Positions 32,701 through 39,247 of a stretch of 64,000 nucleotides of DNA are shown in pieces. Positions within the stretch are counted from its first letter, which is position 1; each line of letters opens with the position of its first letter. Location of the stretch: assembly GCA_000727475.1 (NCBI GenBank), contig KL647293.1, positions 1,232,249 to 1,296,248 on the forward strand, in the 5' to 3' direction. The position numbers and the translations under genes are program-made. The notes beneath the pieces were generated by a model. The model had not been told where the DNA came from. It made no database searches and was given only the letters and a program-made list of their open reading frames with translations. The stretch comes from Sarcocystis neurona. Lineage: Eukaryota; Apicomplexa; Conoidasida; Eucoccidiorida; Sarcocystidae.

Positions 32701-35263
32701 AGTCCTTCGTCACTTTCTGTTACTGTTCTTATCGCTTGTGGACTGTTTTTTACTCTCCGGTCTCCGTCTCTGTTCATTTCCAAATCTCACGCACTTACAG
32801 TCCGCTCCTCCTTTCTTTCCCCTCGTCCTTTCTCCTCGCCTGAAGTCGTCTCCTCGTTTCGTCCCTTGTGCCCTGCCTTCTCCCGTGTCCTTCCCGCGAT
32901 GCCTGCCGTCCGCCCTTCAATTCTCTTTGTTTGCCTCCCTCCCTTCGTGCGCCTGTTTTTCCAGGAGGGGAGAAAACGTTGAGCAGCTTGTCCCTGGTCT
33001 TTGCCCTGCATCACTATCTCCCTACGTGCGTCTACTTCCTCGACGAGATAGACGCAGCTCTCGATCATCGCAACGTCTCCATTCTGGCAAATTTCGTTCG
33101 GCAGAAAGCGAAAGACGCGCAGTTTATCATTGTTTCTCTCCGCAACCAACTTTTTGAGATGGCCAATCGCCTAGTGAGTCTTCGTCCTTCCACGTCTCAC
33201 GCCTCTTCAAACATCCATACTTGTGTGTCAATTCCCGGAGTGGAAAGGCGTGCCCTACGGAAAAGATGCATTTCTCTCTGCGAATCCGGAGAGAGGCAGA
33301 CAGCCTCTGTGTGCGTACATACTTGTGTGCAAACGCTTTTGGAGACAGGTAGAAACAGGCGCACATATGTCTCTCTGTGTATGTGTGTGTATGCAAATGT
33401 GTATGTAGTTGTCGGCCGTCTTTTCCTGTGGCGCGTATGTATGTATTTCTCTCTGTCTCTCGATACTTCGCTCTCGCGTATACGTGTACGTTTTCATATT
33501 CCTATGCAGCATTCAACGTACCTACAAACAGACGCGTTTGTGGGGTCTACGGTGCCCTACGTTATCTTCTCTCTACCCCCCATTTTCTCATATATATGTA
33601 TATATGTTATAGGCCCCGTAAGAAGTAAACGATAGACTTGGCAAATGTATGAAAAACGCGTTCTATGTGTTTAACACCCCTTCTTTTTCGCTGTCGGAGA
33701 CAACTGTGCTATCTGTGTTCTTTGTGTGTGTGTGTGCGTGTGTGTGTGTATACATATATATATATATATATACACGTATACGTGTGTGCGTACACGAACG
33801 GACGTGCGTGTGCGTCGTATACAGAGATGTATGCAGACAAGAGAATATCCACACATTCCCGCTCAAACACGTATGTCGCACGTGTCTCTGGCATCTTCAC
33901 ATGCACACGCGAAGAATTTCACACAGAGGATGCATAGAACGTACGGCTGTTCATGAGTAACTACTACCCGTGTCCAAAATTGCTTCTGTCGCTCCACGGG
34001 TAGGCGAACCCCACACACATACATATGTATATATGTGCGTATACGTAGAGAGATGTATTTACAAGTGTGGACACGCATGTGCGCGTAGCAATACATATGT
34101 GTCCGTGCAACGTATATATAGCGACGTATACTGTCTACAACCATTGATGTGGATATACATAAATGTGTACGTGTATGGGTAGGTAATTCTACATCGGCGT
34201 CGGGACGGCAGAAAGACGTTCGAGAAAAATGTGGATGTGTTTGAACGCAGGTTGCAGGAACATCGAGTGCGTCCGTATGTTCACATGCGCACGAACGGAT
34301 CTGTGTGTGTATGGCGCTTCTACACAGAGTATCACTGTAGGTGTACTGCCCTAGTCACGCGTGTATATATATATATATGTATATGGTTAAAAGTGTACAC
34401 TCGTATATACGTATGAAGACAGAGATAGAGACAGACGAAAATTAGTTCGTACGCACTTTTTCGTACGCGTTATTGTGTGTTAACGTGTCTGAAGACTGCC
34501 AGACGTGTGTGACGGCACGTACTTTGACGTAATAGAACTTTCGGCGCCAGTTCTCGTCTTGTTCTGCTTCTTCGCCTGTTGAAGGGTCTGTCTTCCTCTC
34601 TTACCGAGTCTGTGTGCGGACATCTTTCTCTCCGTGGATCACACTTCTTCTTCCTTTGTAGTGTCGCTCAACTTCTTTACGGAGATCCATTCTGTCTGTT
34701 TTCCGGTGCACTTTCCTGTTCACCTCTCGCCTCCGTAGCAGTTCTTCCCCCGTCCACCCTCTCTTTTATCTGTCTCACTTCTCCTTCGTTTCTTTCCTTC
34801 TCGTGACTGTCCCAATGCTATTTGCCTCTCTCCGTTTGTCTGCCGCTCTTTTTTTCTTCTTCTCTGCGGGTCCTTTCCACTCTCCTTTTGCGTCTCTGTC
34901 TCGCGCTGCTTCTTCTTCATCTGCGTCTCGATTCACGGCCGTTGCCCCGTCTGTCTGCTTCTCTGTGGGCAGGTGGGAATTTACAAGACGTACGACGTTA
35001 CGAAGTCAGTAACTATCGATCCCATGAAGTGCCTTCTTCCAGGTGCGGGTGCCGTCCCCGAGTGTGCGAGTGGCTCAGCTGCTGCTGCTGCGTTTGCGAA
35101 AGAAGATCGAAATTCTTCTCACGCAAAAGCGGGTGCAGCCGCAGCAGCAGGGACGGCAGCAGCCCTAAGCACCAGTCCCTCAAGCAGACGAAGCAGCAGA
35201 TGGAACCAGGAGAAGCAGCCGCTGCTGCAGTTGGACTGTGTCTCTCTCTTCCCCCAGCAATGA
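892..35263 (+). CDS. SMC4: Condensin subunit SMC4 (structural maintenance of chromosomes 4), 5'-partial, ~20 exons
   Basis: SMC4 pairs with SMC2 to form the ATPase core of condensin, which compacts chromosomes in the nucleus. The window holds everything C-terminal to the first head lobe. The order seen is: coiled-coil arm (exons at 892-8489), hinge (9770-16400), return coiled coil (16400-29647), then the head. The head shows GGDAELELVD and VRPPKKSW (30742-30865), the ABC signature LSGGEKTLSS across the next junction, Walker B YFLDEIDAALD (33029-33061 region), SLRNQLFEMANRL and finally VGIYKTYDVTKS (34973 on). The last two identify SMC4 rather than SMC1, 2 or 3. All junctions use GT-AG with matching phases. 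The joined part is about 1,400 residues, longer than the matching part of human SMC4. Most of the excess is a Glu/Lys/Ala-rich insert in the return arm. Unsure points: a microexon near 7.9 kb, the frame change at 28.8-29.45 kb and the C-terminal splice. Confidence 0.95.
1036..2019 (+). repeat. SMC4 intron with CTG-rich 3' half
   Basis: The first half is TG/TA microsatellite with a (TA)n tract at about 1330-1350. From about 1675 to the acceptor at 2019 the sense strand is rich in CTG/CTT/GCT triplets. The long Leu- or Ala-rich reading frames here are by-products of that triplet periodicity, not genes. Confidence 0.75.
2020..2127 (+). CDS. SMC4: SMC4 exon: first coiled-coil arm
   Basis: The exon has 36 codons, phase 0 at both ends, after a CCGCTGCAG acceptor. 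The translation (DLKRLYKKKTEELARMEKR and on) is a continuous charged heptad-like helix, as expected for the SMC arm. The donor is GAA|GTAGGA. Confidence 0.8.
2128..3586 (+). other. SMC4 intron
   Basis: TG/TA/CA microsatellite DNA with scattered ACGTGT and TACGTA palindromes and some C/T-rich patches (2770-2820). No exon could be supported. The recalled alignment with human SMC4 is about a dozen residues short across this junction, so a very small missed exon is possible. Confidence 0.6.
3587..3649 (+). CDS. SMC4: SMC4 exon: first coiled-coil arm, 21 codons
   Basis: A short exon, phase 0 at both ends, after GCGCTGCAG. The translation LEKDAEDIQRQDKRLYAEYEE resembles the SMC4 arm segment that precedes the next exon. 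The donor is GAG|GTGTGT. Confidence 0.75.
3650..4930 (+). repeat. SMC4 intron: (TA)n and CTG-rich 3' end
   Basis: Contains a (TA)n tract at about 4274-4301. From about 4450 to the acceptor at 4930 it is CTG/CTT-rich on the sense strand. No exon seen. Confidence 0.75.
4931..5180 (+). CDS. SMC4: SMC4 exon: first coiled-coil arm
   Basis: 83 codons plus one base (phase 1 at the end). The translation is an unbroken Glu/Gln/Arg/Ala-rich coiled coil ending VEKYRESIQ. The donor AAG|GTACGT is close to ideal. The hanging G completes a Gly codon with the exon at 7433, which supports joining across the 2.25-kb intron. Confidence 0.85.
5181..7432 (+). repeat. SMC4 intron: CAG-rich near donor, CTG-rich near acceptor
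   Basis: Just after the donor (about 5190-5460) the sense strand is rich in AGC/CAG/AAG triplets. A (TC)n(TA)n microsatellite lies at about 5634-5676. From about 6430 to the acceptor at 7432 it is almost continuously CTG/TGC-rich. The two triplet blocks are complementary. The many long Leu- or Cys-rich and Gln-rich frames on both strands here are by-products of the repeats. Confidence 0.8.
7433..7572 (+). CDS. SMC4: SMC4 exon: first coiled-coil arm
   Basis: The exon starts with two bases that complete the Gly codon from 5180, then 46 codons to phase 0. The translation runs EVRRLAEEHRQSEQRL to LNKEFSLLEKKRRT, a heptad-like helix that aligns with the distal part of the first SMC4 arm. The acceptor is a CTG run ending CTGCAG; the donor is ACG|GTGGGT. 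Confidence 0.85.
7573..8279 (+). repeat. SMC4 intron: CAG block then CTG block
   Basis: CAG-rich just after the donor (about 7590-7700), with short CTG blocks at 7710-7740 and 7855-7890, then TA microsatellites to the acceptor at 8279. A possible 24-nt microexon at 7894-7917 is listed separately. Confidence 0.7.
7894..7917 (+). CDS. SMC4: Possible SMC4 microexon
   Basis: After a CTG-rich tract and TACGCAG there are eight open codons (YEEALQEG) before GTGTGA. Phase 0 at both ends lets it be included or skipped without changing frame. A coiled-coil-like reading and the CTG-rich lead-in favour it. The weak donor, and an alignment that needs no extra residues here, argue against it. Confidence 0.3.
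8280..8489 (+). CDS. SMC4: SMC4 exon: distal first arm, before the hinge
   Basis: 70 codons, phase 0 at both ends. The translation (SEEEVQELRDRVEKLQ to LKRFILQ) is coiled coil and about as long as the matching human SMC4 stretch between the previous and following conserved blocks. Acceptor TTTACCAG; donor CAG|GTATCT. Confidence 0.85.
8490..9769 (+). repeat. SMC4 intron with degenerate 144-bp tandem duplication
   Basis: Mostly TA/TG microsatellite. Two related copies of a unit ending in a GCTGCTGT(A/G)CGTTTGAA core start the core at 8968 and 9112, a 144-bp period. A CTG patch lies at about 9225-9300. No exon seen. Confidence 0.65.
9770..9898 (+). CDS. SMC4: SMC4 exon: entry to hinge domain
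   Basis: 43 codons, phase 0 at both ends. It begins with the end of the arm (VEARRMEVRSSGRLLDFL) and reaches the hinge block HRLGELGSIDRK, which aligns with the conserved GRLGDLGAID motif of SMC4 hinges. The hinge is the SMC2-SMC4 dimerisation site. Donor AAA|GTAATA. Confidence 0.92.
9899..11615 (+). other. SMC4 intron
   Basis: Almost entirely alternating purine-pyrimidine microsatellite (TA, TG, CA, ACGT), including a (GA)n(TA)n tract at about 11175-11210. No exon supported. Confidence 0.7.
11616..11756 (+). CDS. SMC4: SMC4 exon: hinge core
   Basis: 47 codons, phase 0 at both ends, after GGCTGTAG. It continues the hinge: YEKAFMAAAGGFPSFLVVE, then a DAEKIFEMLR helix and VALTIL. These match the order of the human hinge (YDVAISS, IVVDS, AQECVNFLK, ATFI). 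Donor CTC|GTACGT. Confidence 0.92.
11757..14634 (+). repeat. SMC4 intron: long CAG block after donor, CTG block before acceptor
   Basis: About 11765-13230 is a long imperfect (AGC/AAC/GGC)n tract in CAG orientation, most regular at 13070-13200. TA/CA microsatellites follow (13800-13862 is a near-pure alternating tract). About 14455-14634 is CTG-rich up to the acceptor. Ser/Asn- or Leu-rich reading frames through the CAG block end in many stops and fit no SMC4 segment. Confidence 0.8.
14635..14839 (+). CDS. SMC4: SMC4 exon: hinge, second half
   Basis: 68 codons plus one base. It contains PLRLIDLIHFKKPRYRVAF, then AVGNTVVAADMEEATRIAY. These align with the SMC4 hinge blocks PRLFDLV, AFYFALRDTLVAD and ATRVAYQKDRR. 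The donor AAGAA|GTGAGC leaves an A that becomes Thr with the exon at 16362. Confidence 0.92.
14840..16361 (+). repeat. SMC4 intron, CTG-rich throughout
   Basis: Nearly the whole 1.5 kb is made of CTG/CTT/GCC/GCT triplets on the sense strand. This gives long Ala/Cys/Leu-rich frames on + and Ser/Arg/Gln-rich frames on -, none conserved. The flanking SMC4 exons join in phase across it. Confidence 0.8.
16362..16609 (+). CDS. SMC4: SMC4 exon: hinge exit and start of return arm
   Basis: Begins with two bases completing Thr, then VTLDGGLIEADGRMVGGG, the equivalent of the VTLQGQIIEQSGTMTGGG block at the hinge-coil boundary. The SGT of that block reads DGR here. After a Gly/Ala-rich linker the return coil starts (LTDEQQQQ to LNKIVAEK). 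Donor AAG|GTACTT, phase 0. Confidence 0.92.
16610..18648 (+). other. SMC4 intron
   Basis: A purine-rich stretch (16650-16735), TG/TA microsatellites, a C/T-rich stretch ending in an acceptor-like CTCCCAG at 17510, then more microsatellites. A 42-codon ATG frame at 17520-17648 is discussed under findings. No SMC4-like exon could be placed. Confidence 0.6.
18649..18750 (+). CDS. SMC4: SMC4 exon: return coiled-coil arm
   Basis: 34 codons, phase 0 at both ends, after GCATGCAG. DALEERRRGLQVQQQDAEN and the rest form a Gln/Ala/Glu-rich helix of the return arm. Donor CAG|GTATCT. Confidence 0.75.
19615..20565. repeat. Minisatellite of (TA)n and purine GAGAGAGGAGGGG units flanking an assembly gap
   Basis: Both sides of the gap show the same compound unit: a (TA)n tract followed by GAGAGAG and a G-rich purine stretch of 10-20 bases. 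About three units are visible on the left and three on the right. The gap therefore lies inside the array and the array length is unknown. Confidence 0.85.
19767..20447. other. Assembly gap (681 N)
   Basis: A run of N. Reading frames that cross it are meaningless. Confidence 0.99.
20986..21081 (+). CDS. SMC4: SMC4 exon: return arm
   Basis: 32 codons, phase 0 at both ends. LREVNERLAEKLFRKSVLTPEEEKR aligns with the SMC4 return-arm stretch around VKELEANVLATAPDKKK. Acceptor TCGTGCAG; donor CAA|GTAAGC is strong. Confidence 0.85.
21082..22127 (+). repeat. SMC4 intron: CTG-rich first half, short CAG patch
   Basis: CTG/TGC-rich from about 21130 to 21650, then TG microsatellite and a short CAG patch at about 21865-21925. 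No exon seen. Confidence 0.75.
22128..22275 (+). CDS. SMC4: SMC4 exon: return arm
   Basis: 49 codons plus one base (phase 1). IEEKRGEQEELLQQVKQQE, then VGGEEMKRRRTQLLLTER. It aligns with the VAEKAGKVEAEVKRL to NNHKLKAQQ block of human SMC4, with the VGGEEMKRR stretch as the conserved kink. Donor AGAG|GTAGTG. Confidence 0.88.
22276..23661 (+). other. SMC4 intron
   Basis: C/T-rich 22400-22600, then TA/CA/TG microsatellites, densest at 22800-22990 and 23300-23580. No exon seen. Confidence 0.7.
23662..23783 (+). CDS. SMC4: SMC4 exon: return arm
   Basis: Two bases complete an Asp codon with the G from 22275, then 40 codons. LNRLKHKVQSQQQAVTEQL to LTKELKDHE is coiled coil and continues the previous exon without a gap in the alignment. 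Acceptor GCGTTGCAG; donor GAA|GTGCGT. Confidence 0.88.
23784..26059 (+). other. SMC4 intron: CTT-rich start, duplicated segment, CTG block
   Basis: About 23790-24110 is strongly pyrimidine-rich (CTT/TCC). 24418-24715 holds two degenerate copies of a segment starting GAATGTAAC(G/A)AGTT, about 181 bp apart. A second C/T-rich block lies at 24730-24900, a CTG block at 25540-25730, and the rest is TG/TA microsatellite. No SMC4-like exon. Confidence 0.7.
26060..26236 (+). CDS. SMC4: SMC4 exon: return arm
   Basis: 59 codons, phase 0 at both ends. TRMEEINEQLARMEDEAKAV to VEEEIKQLGLNS, a regular coiled coil matching the LTAELKSLEDKAAEVV to LLQELKVIQ part of SMC4. Acceptor GCGTGCAG; donor TCG|GTGAGT. 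Confidence 0.9.
26237..27617 (+). other. SMC4 intron with CAG patch
   Basis: C/T-rich 26260-26400, a CAG/GCA patch at about 26695-26790, TG/TA microsatellites 27080-27260. An Ala-rich frame across the CAG patch was not accepted as an exon because the flanking coiled-coil exons join well without it. Confidence 0.65.
27618..28820 (+). CDS. SMC4: SMC4 large exon: return arm with Glu/Lys/Ala-rich insertion
   Basis: Open from the CGTACAG acceptor in phase with 26236. The first ~60 codons (LDVQHTLAALQTTVQQLAQQ onward) are coiled coil. Then come several hundred codons of charged, Ala/Glu/Lys/Gly-rich sequence with runs such as EEEEE and KKKK, ending with a helix EEKWIQEFFKKAGATCQ. The matching human stretch is only about 70 residues. 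The 3' end is uncertain. A donor CAG|GTATTG at 28821 is phase 0. The same frame stays open further, with another phase-0 donor (GGG|GTGGGG) at 29175. Sense DNA is purine-rich. Confidence 0.75.
28821..29449 (+). other. Putative SMC4 intron or frame-switch region, G-rich
   Basis: The SMC4 reading must change from the frame of the preceding exon to the frame of 29450-29647 somewhere here. An intron 28821-29449 (or 29175-29449) joins phase 0 to phase 0. The acceptor CCCCTCGGCAG is acceptable but has only a short pyrimidine tract. A one-base sequencing error in the G runs at 29171-29225 is the alternative. Confidence 0.5.
29450..29647 (+). CDS. SMC4: SMC4 exon: end of return arm, entry to C-terminal head
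   Basis: 66 codons ending phase 0. LANLHALALYRQKRKEYFKK aligns with the PNLGAIAEYKKKEE block of SMC4. The exon ends with RRSQFMAAFAIIAAKLKETYR, the conserved RLNEFMAGFYIITNKLKENY helix leading into the ATPase head. Donor AGA|GTAAGT. The 5' boundary depends on how the frame change upstream is resolved. Confidence 0.88.
29648..30741 (+). other. SMC4 intron
   Basis: Purine-rich start with a few AGC repeats, then TG/TA/CA microsatellite to a GGGCAG acceptor. No exon supported. Confidence 0.7.
30742..30865 (+). CDS. SMC4: SMC4 exon: C-terminal ATPase head
   Basis: 41 codons plus one base. MLSQGGDAELELVDASDPF, then EGVLLSVRPPKKSW and QHLS, is nearly identical to the head segment of SMC4 from other eukaryotes. 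The exon ends inside the ABC signature: LS and the first base of Gly are here, and the remaining GEKT starts the next exon. Donor CAG|GTACAG. Confidence 0.96.
30866..32964 (+). other. SMC4 intron with ~0.7-kb pyrimidine-rich 3' end
   Basis: Mixed sequence, then from about 32280 to the TTTTTCCAG acceptor a continuous C/T-rich tract of about 680 bases. No exon seen. Confidence 0.75.
32965..33173 (+). CDS. SMC4: SMC4 exon: ABC signature, Walker B and D-loop
   Basis: Two bases complete Gly, then GEKTLSSLSLVFALHHY, YFLDEIDAALDHRN (Walker B Asp-Glu plus D-loop) and DAQFIIVSLRNQLFEMANRL. The signature Ser and Gly, the Walker B acidic pair and the D-loop Asp are all present, so the ATPase head appears intact. 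Donor CTA|GTGAGT. Confidence 0.97.
33174..34972 (+). other. SMC4 intron with ~0.4-kb pyrimidine-rich 3' end
   Basis: TG/TA/CA microsatellites (a near-pure tract at 33725-33780), then a C/T-rich tract from about 34570 to the acceptor GGGCAG at 34972. Confidence 0.75.
34973..35263 (+). CDS. SMC4: SMC4 terminal exon
   Basis: VGIYKTYDVTKSVTIDP is the hallmark C-terminal strand of SMC4. If read through, it continues with an Ala/Ser-rich tail to TGA at 35261-35263 (96 codons). An alternative uses a GT at 35043 after CTTCCAG and the strong acceptor CTTCCCCCAG at 35257, phase 1 to phase 1. It gives a Lys/Arg-rich then acidic tail from 35258 to a stop at 35380-35382. Which is used cannot be told from sequence. 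Confidence 0.85.
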   Translation: MGIYKTYDVTKSVTIDPMKCLLPGAGAVPECASGSAAAAAFAKEDRNSSHAKAGAAAAAGTAAALSTSPSSRRSSRWNQEKQPLLQLDCVSLFPQQ

Positions 35264-35382
35264 AACGGCGAGGGAAACCCCAGAAGAAGCGACGGCAGCA
35301 GCTCGCGCTTCCTTCAGAGGAGACGCAAACGGAGAACTCCGAAGAAGACTGCATTTCTTTGATCTTCGTTTCCATTCTGTGA
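35258..35382 (+). CDS. SMC4: Alternative SMC4 last exon (basic NLS-like tail)
   Basis: After the pyrimidine tract TCTCTCTCTTCCCCCAG this frame reads MKRRGKPQKKRRQQ, then SEETQTENSEED and a stop. The basic cluster resembles a nuclear localisation signal, which would fit a chromosomal protein. It requires removing a 215-nt intron (35043-35257) with GT-AG ends and matching phase. Confidence 0.45.
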
Positions 35383-36640
35383 CTGCTAGGCTCGCGTTCC
35401 TTCACGCCGTTGCAGACCTTTACACATGGATGCAGGCAAACATCAAGAAACAGAGGCGTGTGTGTCCACGCTTGGACGTGTCCGGGTCGGGTGCCTAATG
35501 AACCGGAAGCTTTTGTATGTGTGTAGAAAGAGAATGCGGGTTTCTAAACGTCCAGGCGTGCTTGTGTCTGTGCAGAGGGAAGAATCTTGTTTAGAAAACA
35601 GTATATCTGTCTTGGTATGCGTGTGTATCTCTGCTGTGTATATTAGACTCACACAGACATGAACGTGGCTGTTGCCAAGCCCTCTACAAATAAAAGCATA
35701 TATATATATATATATACGCACGTAACCGCTACACGCATGCTCAGAGATGTGTGGACATTCAGCTGTTTACGTATGTATATATATATATATGTATATATCA
35801 GACACTCAGAGACAGACGTACGTATTGACCGAATACTTTGTCTTAACGCCTTCCCTTTTTGCCCTCAGGAAATGAGCTTTACGTTTACCTTATTCCCGTA
35901 TATCTCGCACCATGTCTCCTGTTCAATTCCTTCCTCTTGTAAGCATTCAGGACTCGGTTTCTTTCTCGTGCCTCTCTCTCTTTCTGCGGTCTCTTTGCCT
36001 GCGACTCTAAGTGCCGCCCTTTTGATAATTCGTCGTGCCTGTCCCCGTCCTTCTCATCTTTTGGCCTCCCCTTTGTCTCTTCATTTCCTACGAAGTCCTC
36101 CACACCGTCTCTGCGTTCTCCTTCTGCTTTGTGTTCTTTTATTTACTCCTCTTCACGCACGTACCCACACACACACACACAGAGACGTGCAGCTAACATG
36201 TGCGTCCAGACCTCCTTCATCCTGTCAGCGTATTCCGCTCGTCGGTAGGCATCTCCCTATTTTTTCACCCACCCTCGATTTCTACGTTTCTTTCAATCGT
36301 CGCGCTCTCCAGGGCTTGTCATTTTGATATGTCACTGGGCTCATTGTTTTCCTCTTTACTTCCCTTGCGGCGGCCCAGCGTCTTTTCTCTTAATTTCGCC
36401 TCCTCTTACTGCCTTTGTGTCTCGCCACCTAAATGTCTGACCTCTTTTTTCCGGCGTATACGTGTGACAATGCTTGCGCAAATTTGTCCACACATCTGCG
36501 AATATATTTGTGTAGGTATGCAGGTTCACACACACAGAAGAATATGTACGGATAAAAATTTGTGCCACACGTTGTAGACCTACGTGGCCATCTGTACACA
36601 CTAAACAGGGCGGCTGCGAGTTGCAAGGTGTGTCACTGTT
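35383..36640. other. SMC4 3' flank
   Basis: Presumed 3' UTR and downstream sequence. An AATAAA hexamer lies at 35689-35694, next to a TA tract. About 35850-36460 is strongly pyrimidine-rich on the + strand. No coding exon is supported. Confidence 0.5.
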
Positions 36641-36656
36641 CTCTTGAACAATGCCT

Positions 36657-37070
36657 TTAATTTGGTATTCTGCACGAAGGAGCGACGGTTCCAGAGACAA
36701 GAGACACGCTACCCAGTCCGCAGCGCAAGTATGCTGGTACTACTGACACACACGTCAGAACCAGCAGTTGCGGAGTCTTTTCGCTGTGGGAACGTTGAAA
36801 TTGTTTGGATCTCGCGTAGACTTCTGAAAGAACAGCATTGTTGCAGAACGCTGCCACTTCGTACTTGCTGTTGCCGGTGCGCGTGCTGTTGCTGTTGCTG
36901 CTGTTTCTGGGGCTTGCTGCTGGTGCTGTTTTTCGCCCGTGCTGTTGTTTTTGCCTCTGTCTGCCCTCGTTCCACTTCTTGGTGCCACTCGCTGCCCTCG
37001 CAGTGGCTGCTGCCTCTTCGGGTGCTTGCTGTTGCTGCTGCCGCTTGCCGTGCTCTGGTGACTTTTCCAA
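36657..37070 (-). CDS. Hypothetical Gln/Ala-rich ORF
   Basis: A 137-codon minus-strand frame with an ATG at 37070. It opens MEKSPEHGKRQQQQQ, followed by an Ala/Lys/Gln-rich half in CAG orientation, the usual orientation of exons in this window, and a less biased second half. No family recognised. It could be a real orphan gene, one exon, or a by-product of the CTG/CAG block at 36860-37060. Confidence 0.25.
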   Translation of the reverse strand: MEKSPEHGKRQQQQQAPEEAAATARAASGTKKWNEGRQRQKQQHGRKTAPAASPRNSSNSNSTRTGNSKYEVAAFCNNAVLSEVYARSKQFQRSHSEKTPQLLVLTCVSVVPAYLRCGLGSVSLVSGTVAPSCRIPN

Positions 37071-39247
37071 CTCGGGGCTGCTGGGTGCCAGCGGTCCTGT
37101 TGTGCGTCGTGAAAGGATAAACAGAAAGTGTAAGGAAGTAAAGCTCTATAATTTTAGTCCCGAGGAATGTAGATGTGAAGTACAGTAGTGGAGGAAATGT
37201 AGGGAAATAGTCTTGGCTGAGGCGTGAAGTGTGACAAAGAATGTAAGTCGAGAATAGTTGTACAGAAAAAGTGATGTCTACATTCGCGTTAACTCATCCC
37301 GTACTGCTCGTACTCGTTTACGTGTGTGGTTGTGTGTGTTCTTGTGGGTGTACACTCGTGGACGTCTTCTTATTTAGATGTATTTGTGTGTACAAGCAGA
37401 GGTGCGCGTATGATCCCTCTCTTGTTCACCATGTAGAGTTCGTTTGTGGGGGTGTACGCCGGTGAATCAATTTGATTCTCAGAGATGTGCCGGAACAGCA
37501 CATGGGAGAATATAAATGCGTGTGAAAAGACTAATTTGTGGGGAACTTGTCAGTGCAACACTTCTGACTGGGTATTCCTCGGCAAGCGAACACTGATCCT
37601 AACAAAATTTGAAAAAGGACACGGTCTATTTTCTCTTTAAAATGTTTCAACTTGACTACATCGGACTAACATACTATAAACGTACCCAAGTGATACAAGC
37701 AGTCATGAGAGGTACGGTGTACCGGTGTGTCGTATGCGAGCGTCTTTCTGTACATGAGGGGGGGCACGCGTACAAGACCTCTGTGGATCACCGGTGTACG
37801 TGTCGAGTCTAACGCGTGGGTAAAATACACGCATCTTTGCTTGGAATAACTAATCTGACGAAAACAGCTGCGGGCTGAGGACTGCAGTGCCCCACACGCG
37901 AGCGCAGACTACTCTGCGTGTATACGTGTGCGCTCTGCCGGGCACCTCTGTCAGTGAATATACACGGAAGCTGCTCTTGTATACGCGTCGGAGTACATAC
38001 GCCTGTTTAAACGTGCATACATATGTGTGCGTCTTCGAACCTTTCGTGAAGTAAACGGCCAAAACAGAATTGGAGCACATGCTGCATTCGTCGGTGCGTA
38101 GGGCGACACAGTGTTGCGTGAAATCTTTGACCTCTTCCACATATTTCTACGTAACCAATACATCTGCACTCAAGACAAAGCATACACATGTATCTGTCTA
38201 CACACCTTCGTGCGTCCGTCGCCATCGCAGGTGTATCAGGAACCTACACATCGAGTGTTTATGTATACGTCTTTGGATCTTTTTATACGGCTGTCCTTGT
38301 TTCTCTCATAGCACATACAAGAAGCTCTACGCAAAGTAGAGGCACACACCCACCGCGCCTGAGTGCGTATGATTGTTCCACTTTTCAACAACACGCGTTC
38401 CGCGAAGCCGCCTTCGACTCATTCACACGCCGAAGTACGAGTAGGTGGCAAAAGCATATTCCTGGAGTTACCGTCGTGTTTCAGAGCTGCACTACATATG
38501 CTCATATGTGTCTGAGCTACCTGTACGTGACCTCCGTGATGTTCAAATGTCAAGGGCCGTTGTTTGCTACTAGAGGGAGGAAACAATATGCTGCCCAAGT
38601 GTGGACACTGTAATATATACTTTAACTGGTACACTTGAGGGTGACTCTCTACAGGTTATAGGTTTACTGGAAAAAGACATACTTTTCGGTTATATAAATA
38701 TATGCATGCAGAGAGGAAGAGATTCAGTGCATACACACGTATGACCCCCTAAGACATTTAATATAAATCTTCGTAGTACTGAGATCCACCAAGTGCAACT
38801 CCACGGTGAAATTGGAGTTGGCCTGCCCGTGGTTGCCACAGCCCTATGCAGCACCTACTGAAACTCCACACGGGTAGCTCTCTCGTAAATCAACAGTGCG
38901 TGTGGAGACGACGGGGACGATCACATGCGGAATCCGTCGAGATTCACCTCACGTAGTTTTCTGAGGAAACAGCCTGTGTTTATATGGCAGTCAACGGCAG
39001 AGGGGACTATGCCAGATGTAGAGATCCAGTCGGAAACATTACTCCTTGATTGCGCTCTGCAGTCAGGTGCAGCAAGTTCTACTAACCGCACAGCTCTTGA
39101 AGCGCTGTGAGGACGAGGGAGGATCCAGATGTCTGTCTCTGCACACTCTCCGCCGACTGTAACTGGCGCGTAAAAGCCGTCTGCGTGTTGTCCTTCAGAC
39201 AAGCCGTACACACTACGTTTTTCGTTGTTCCGTAATCTTGGACGTGT

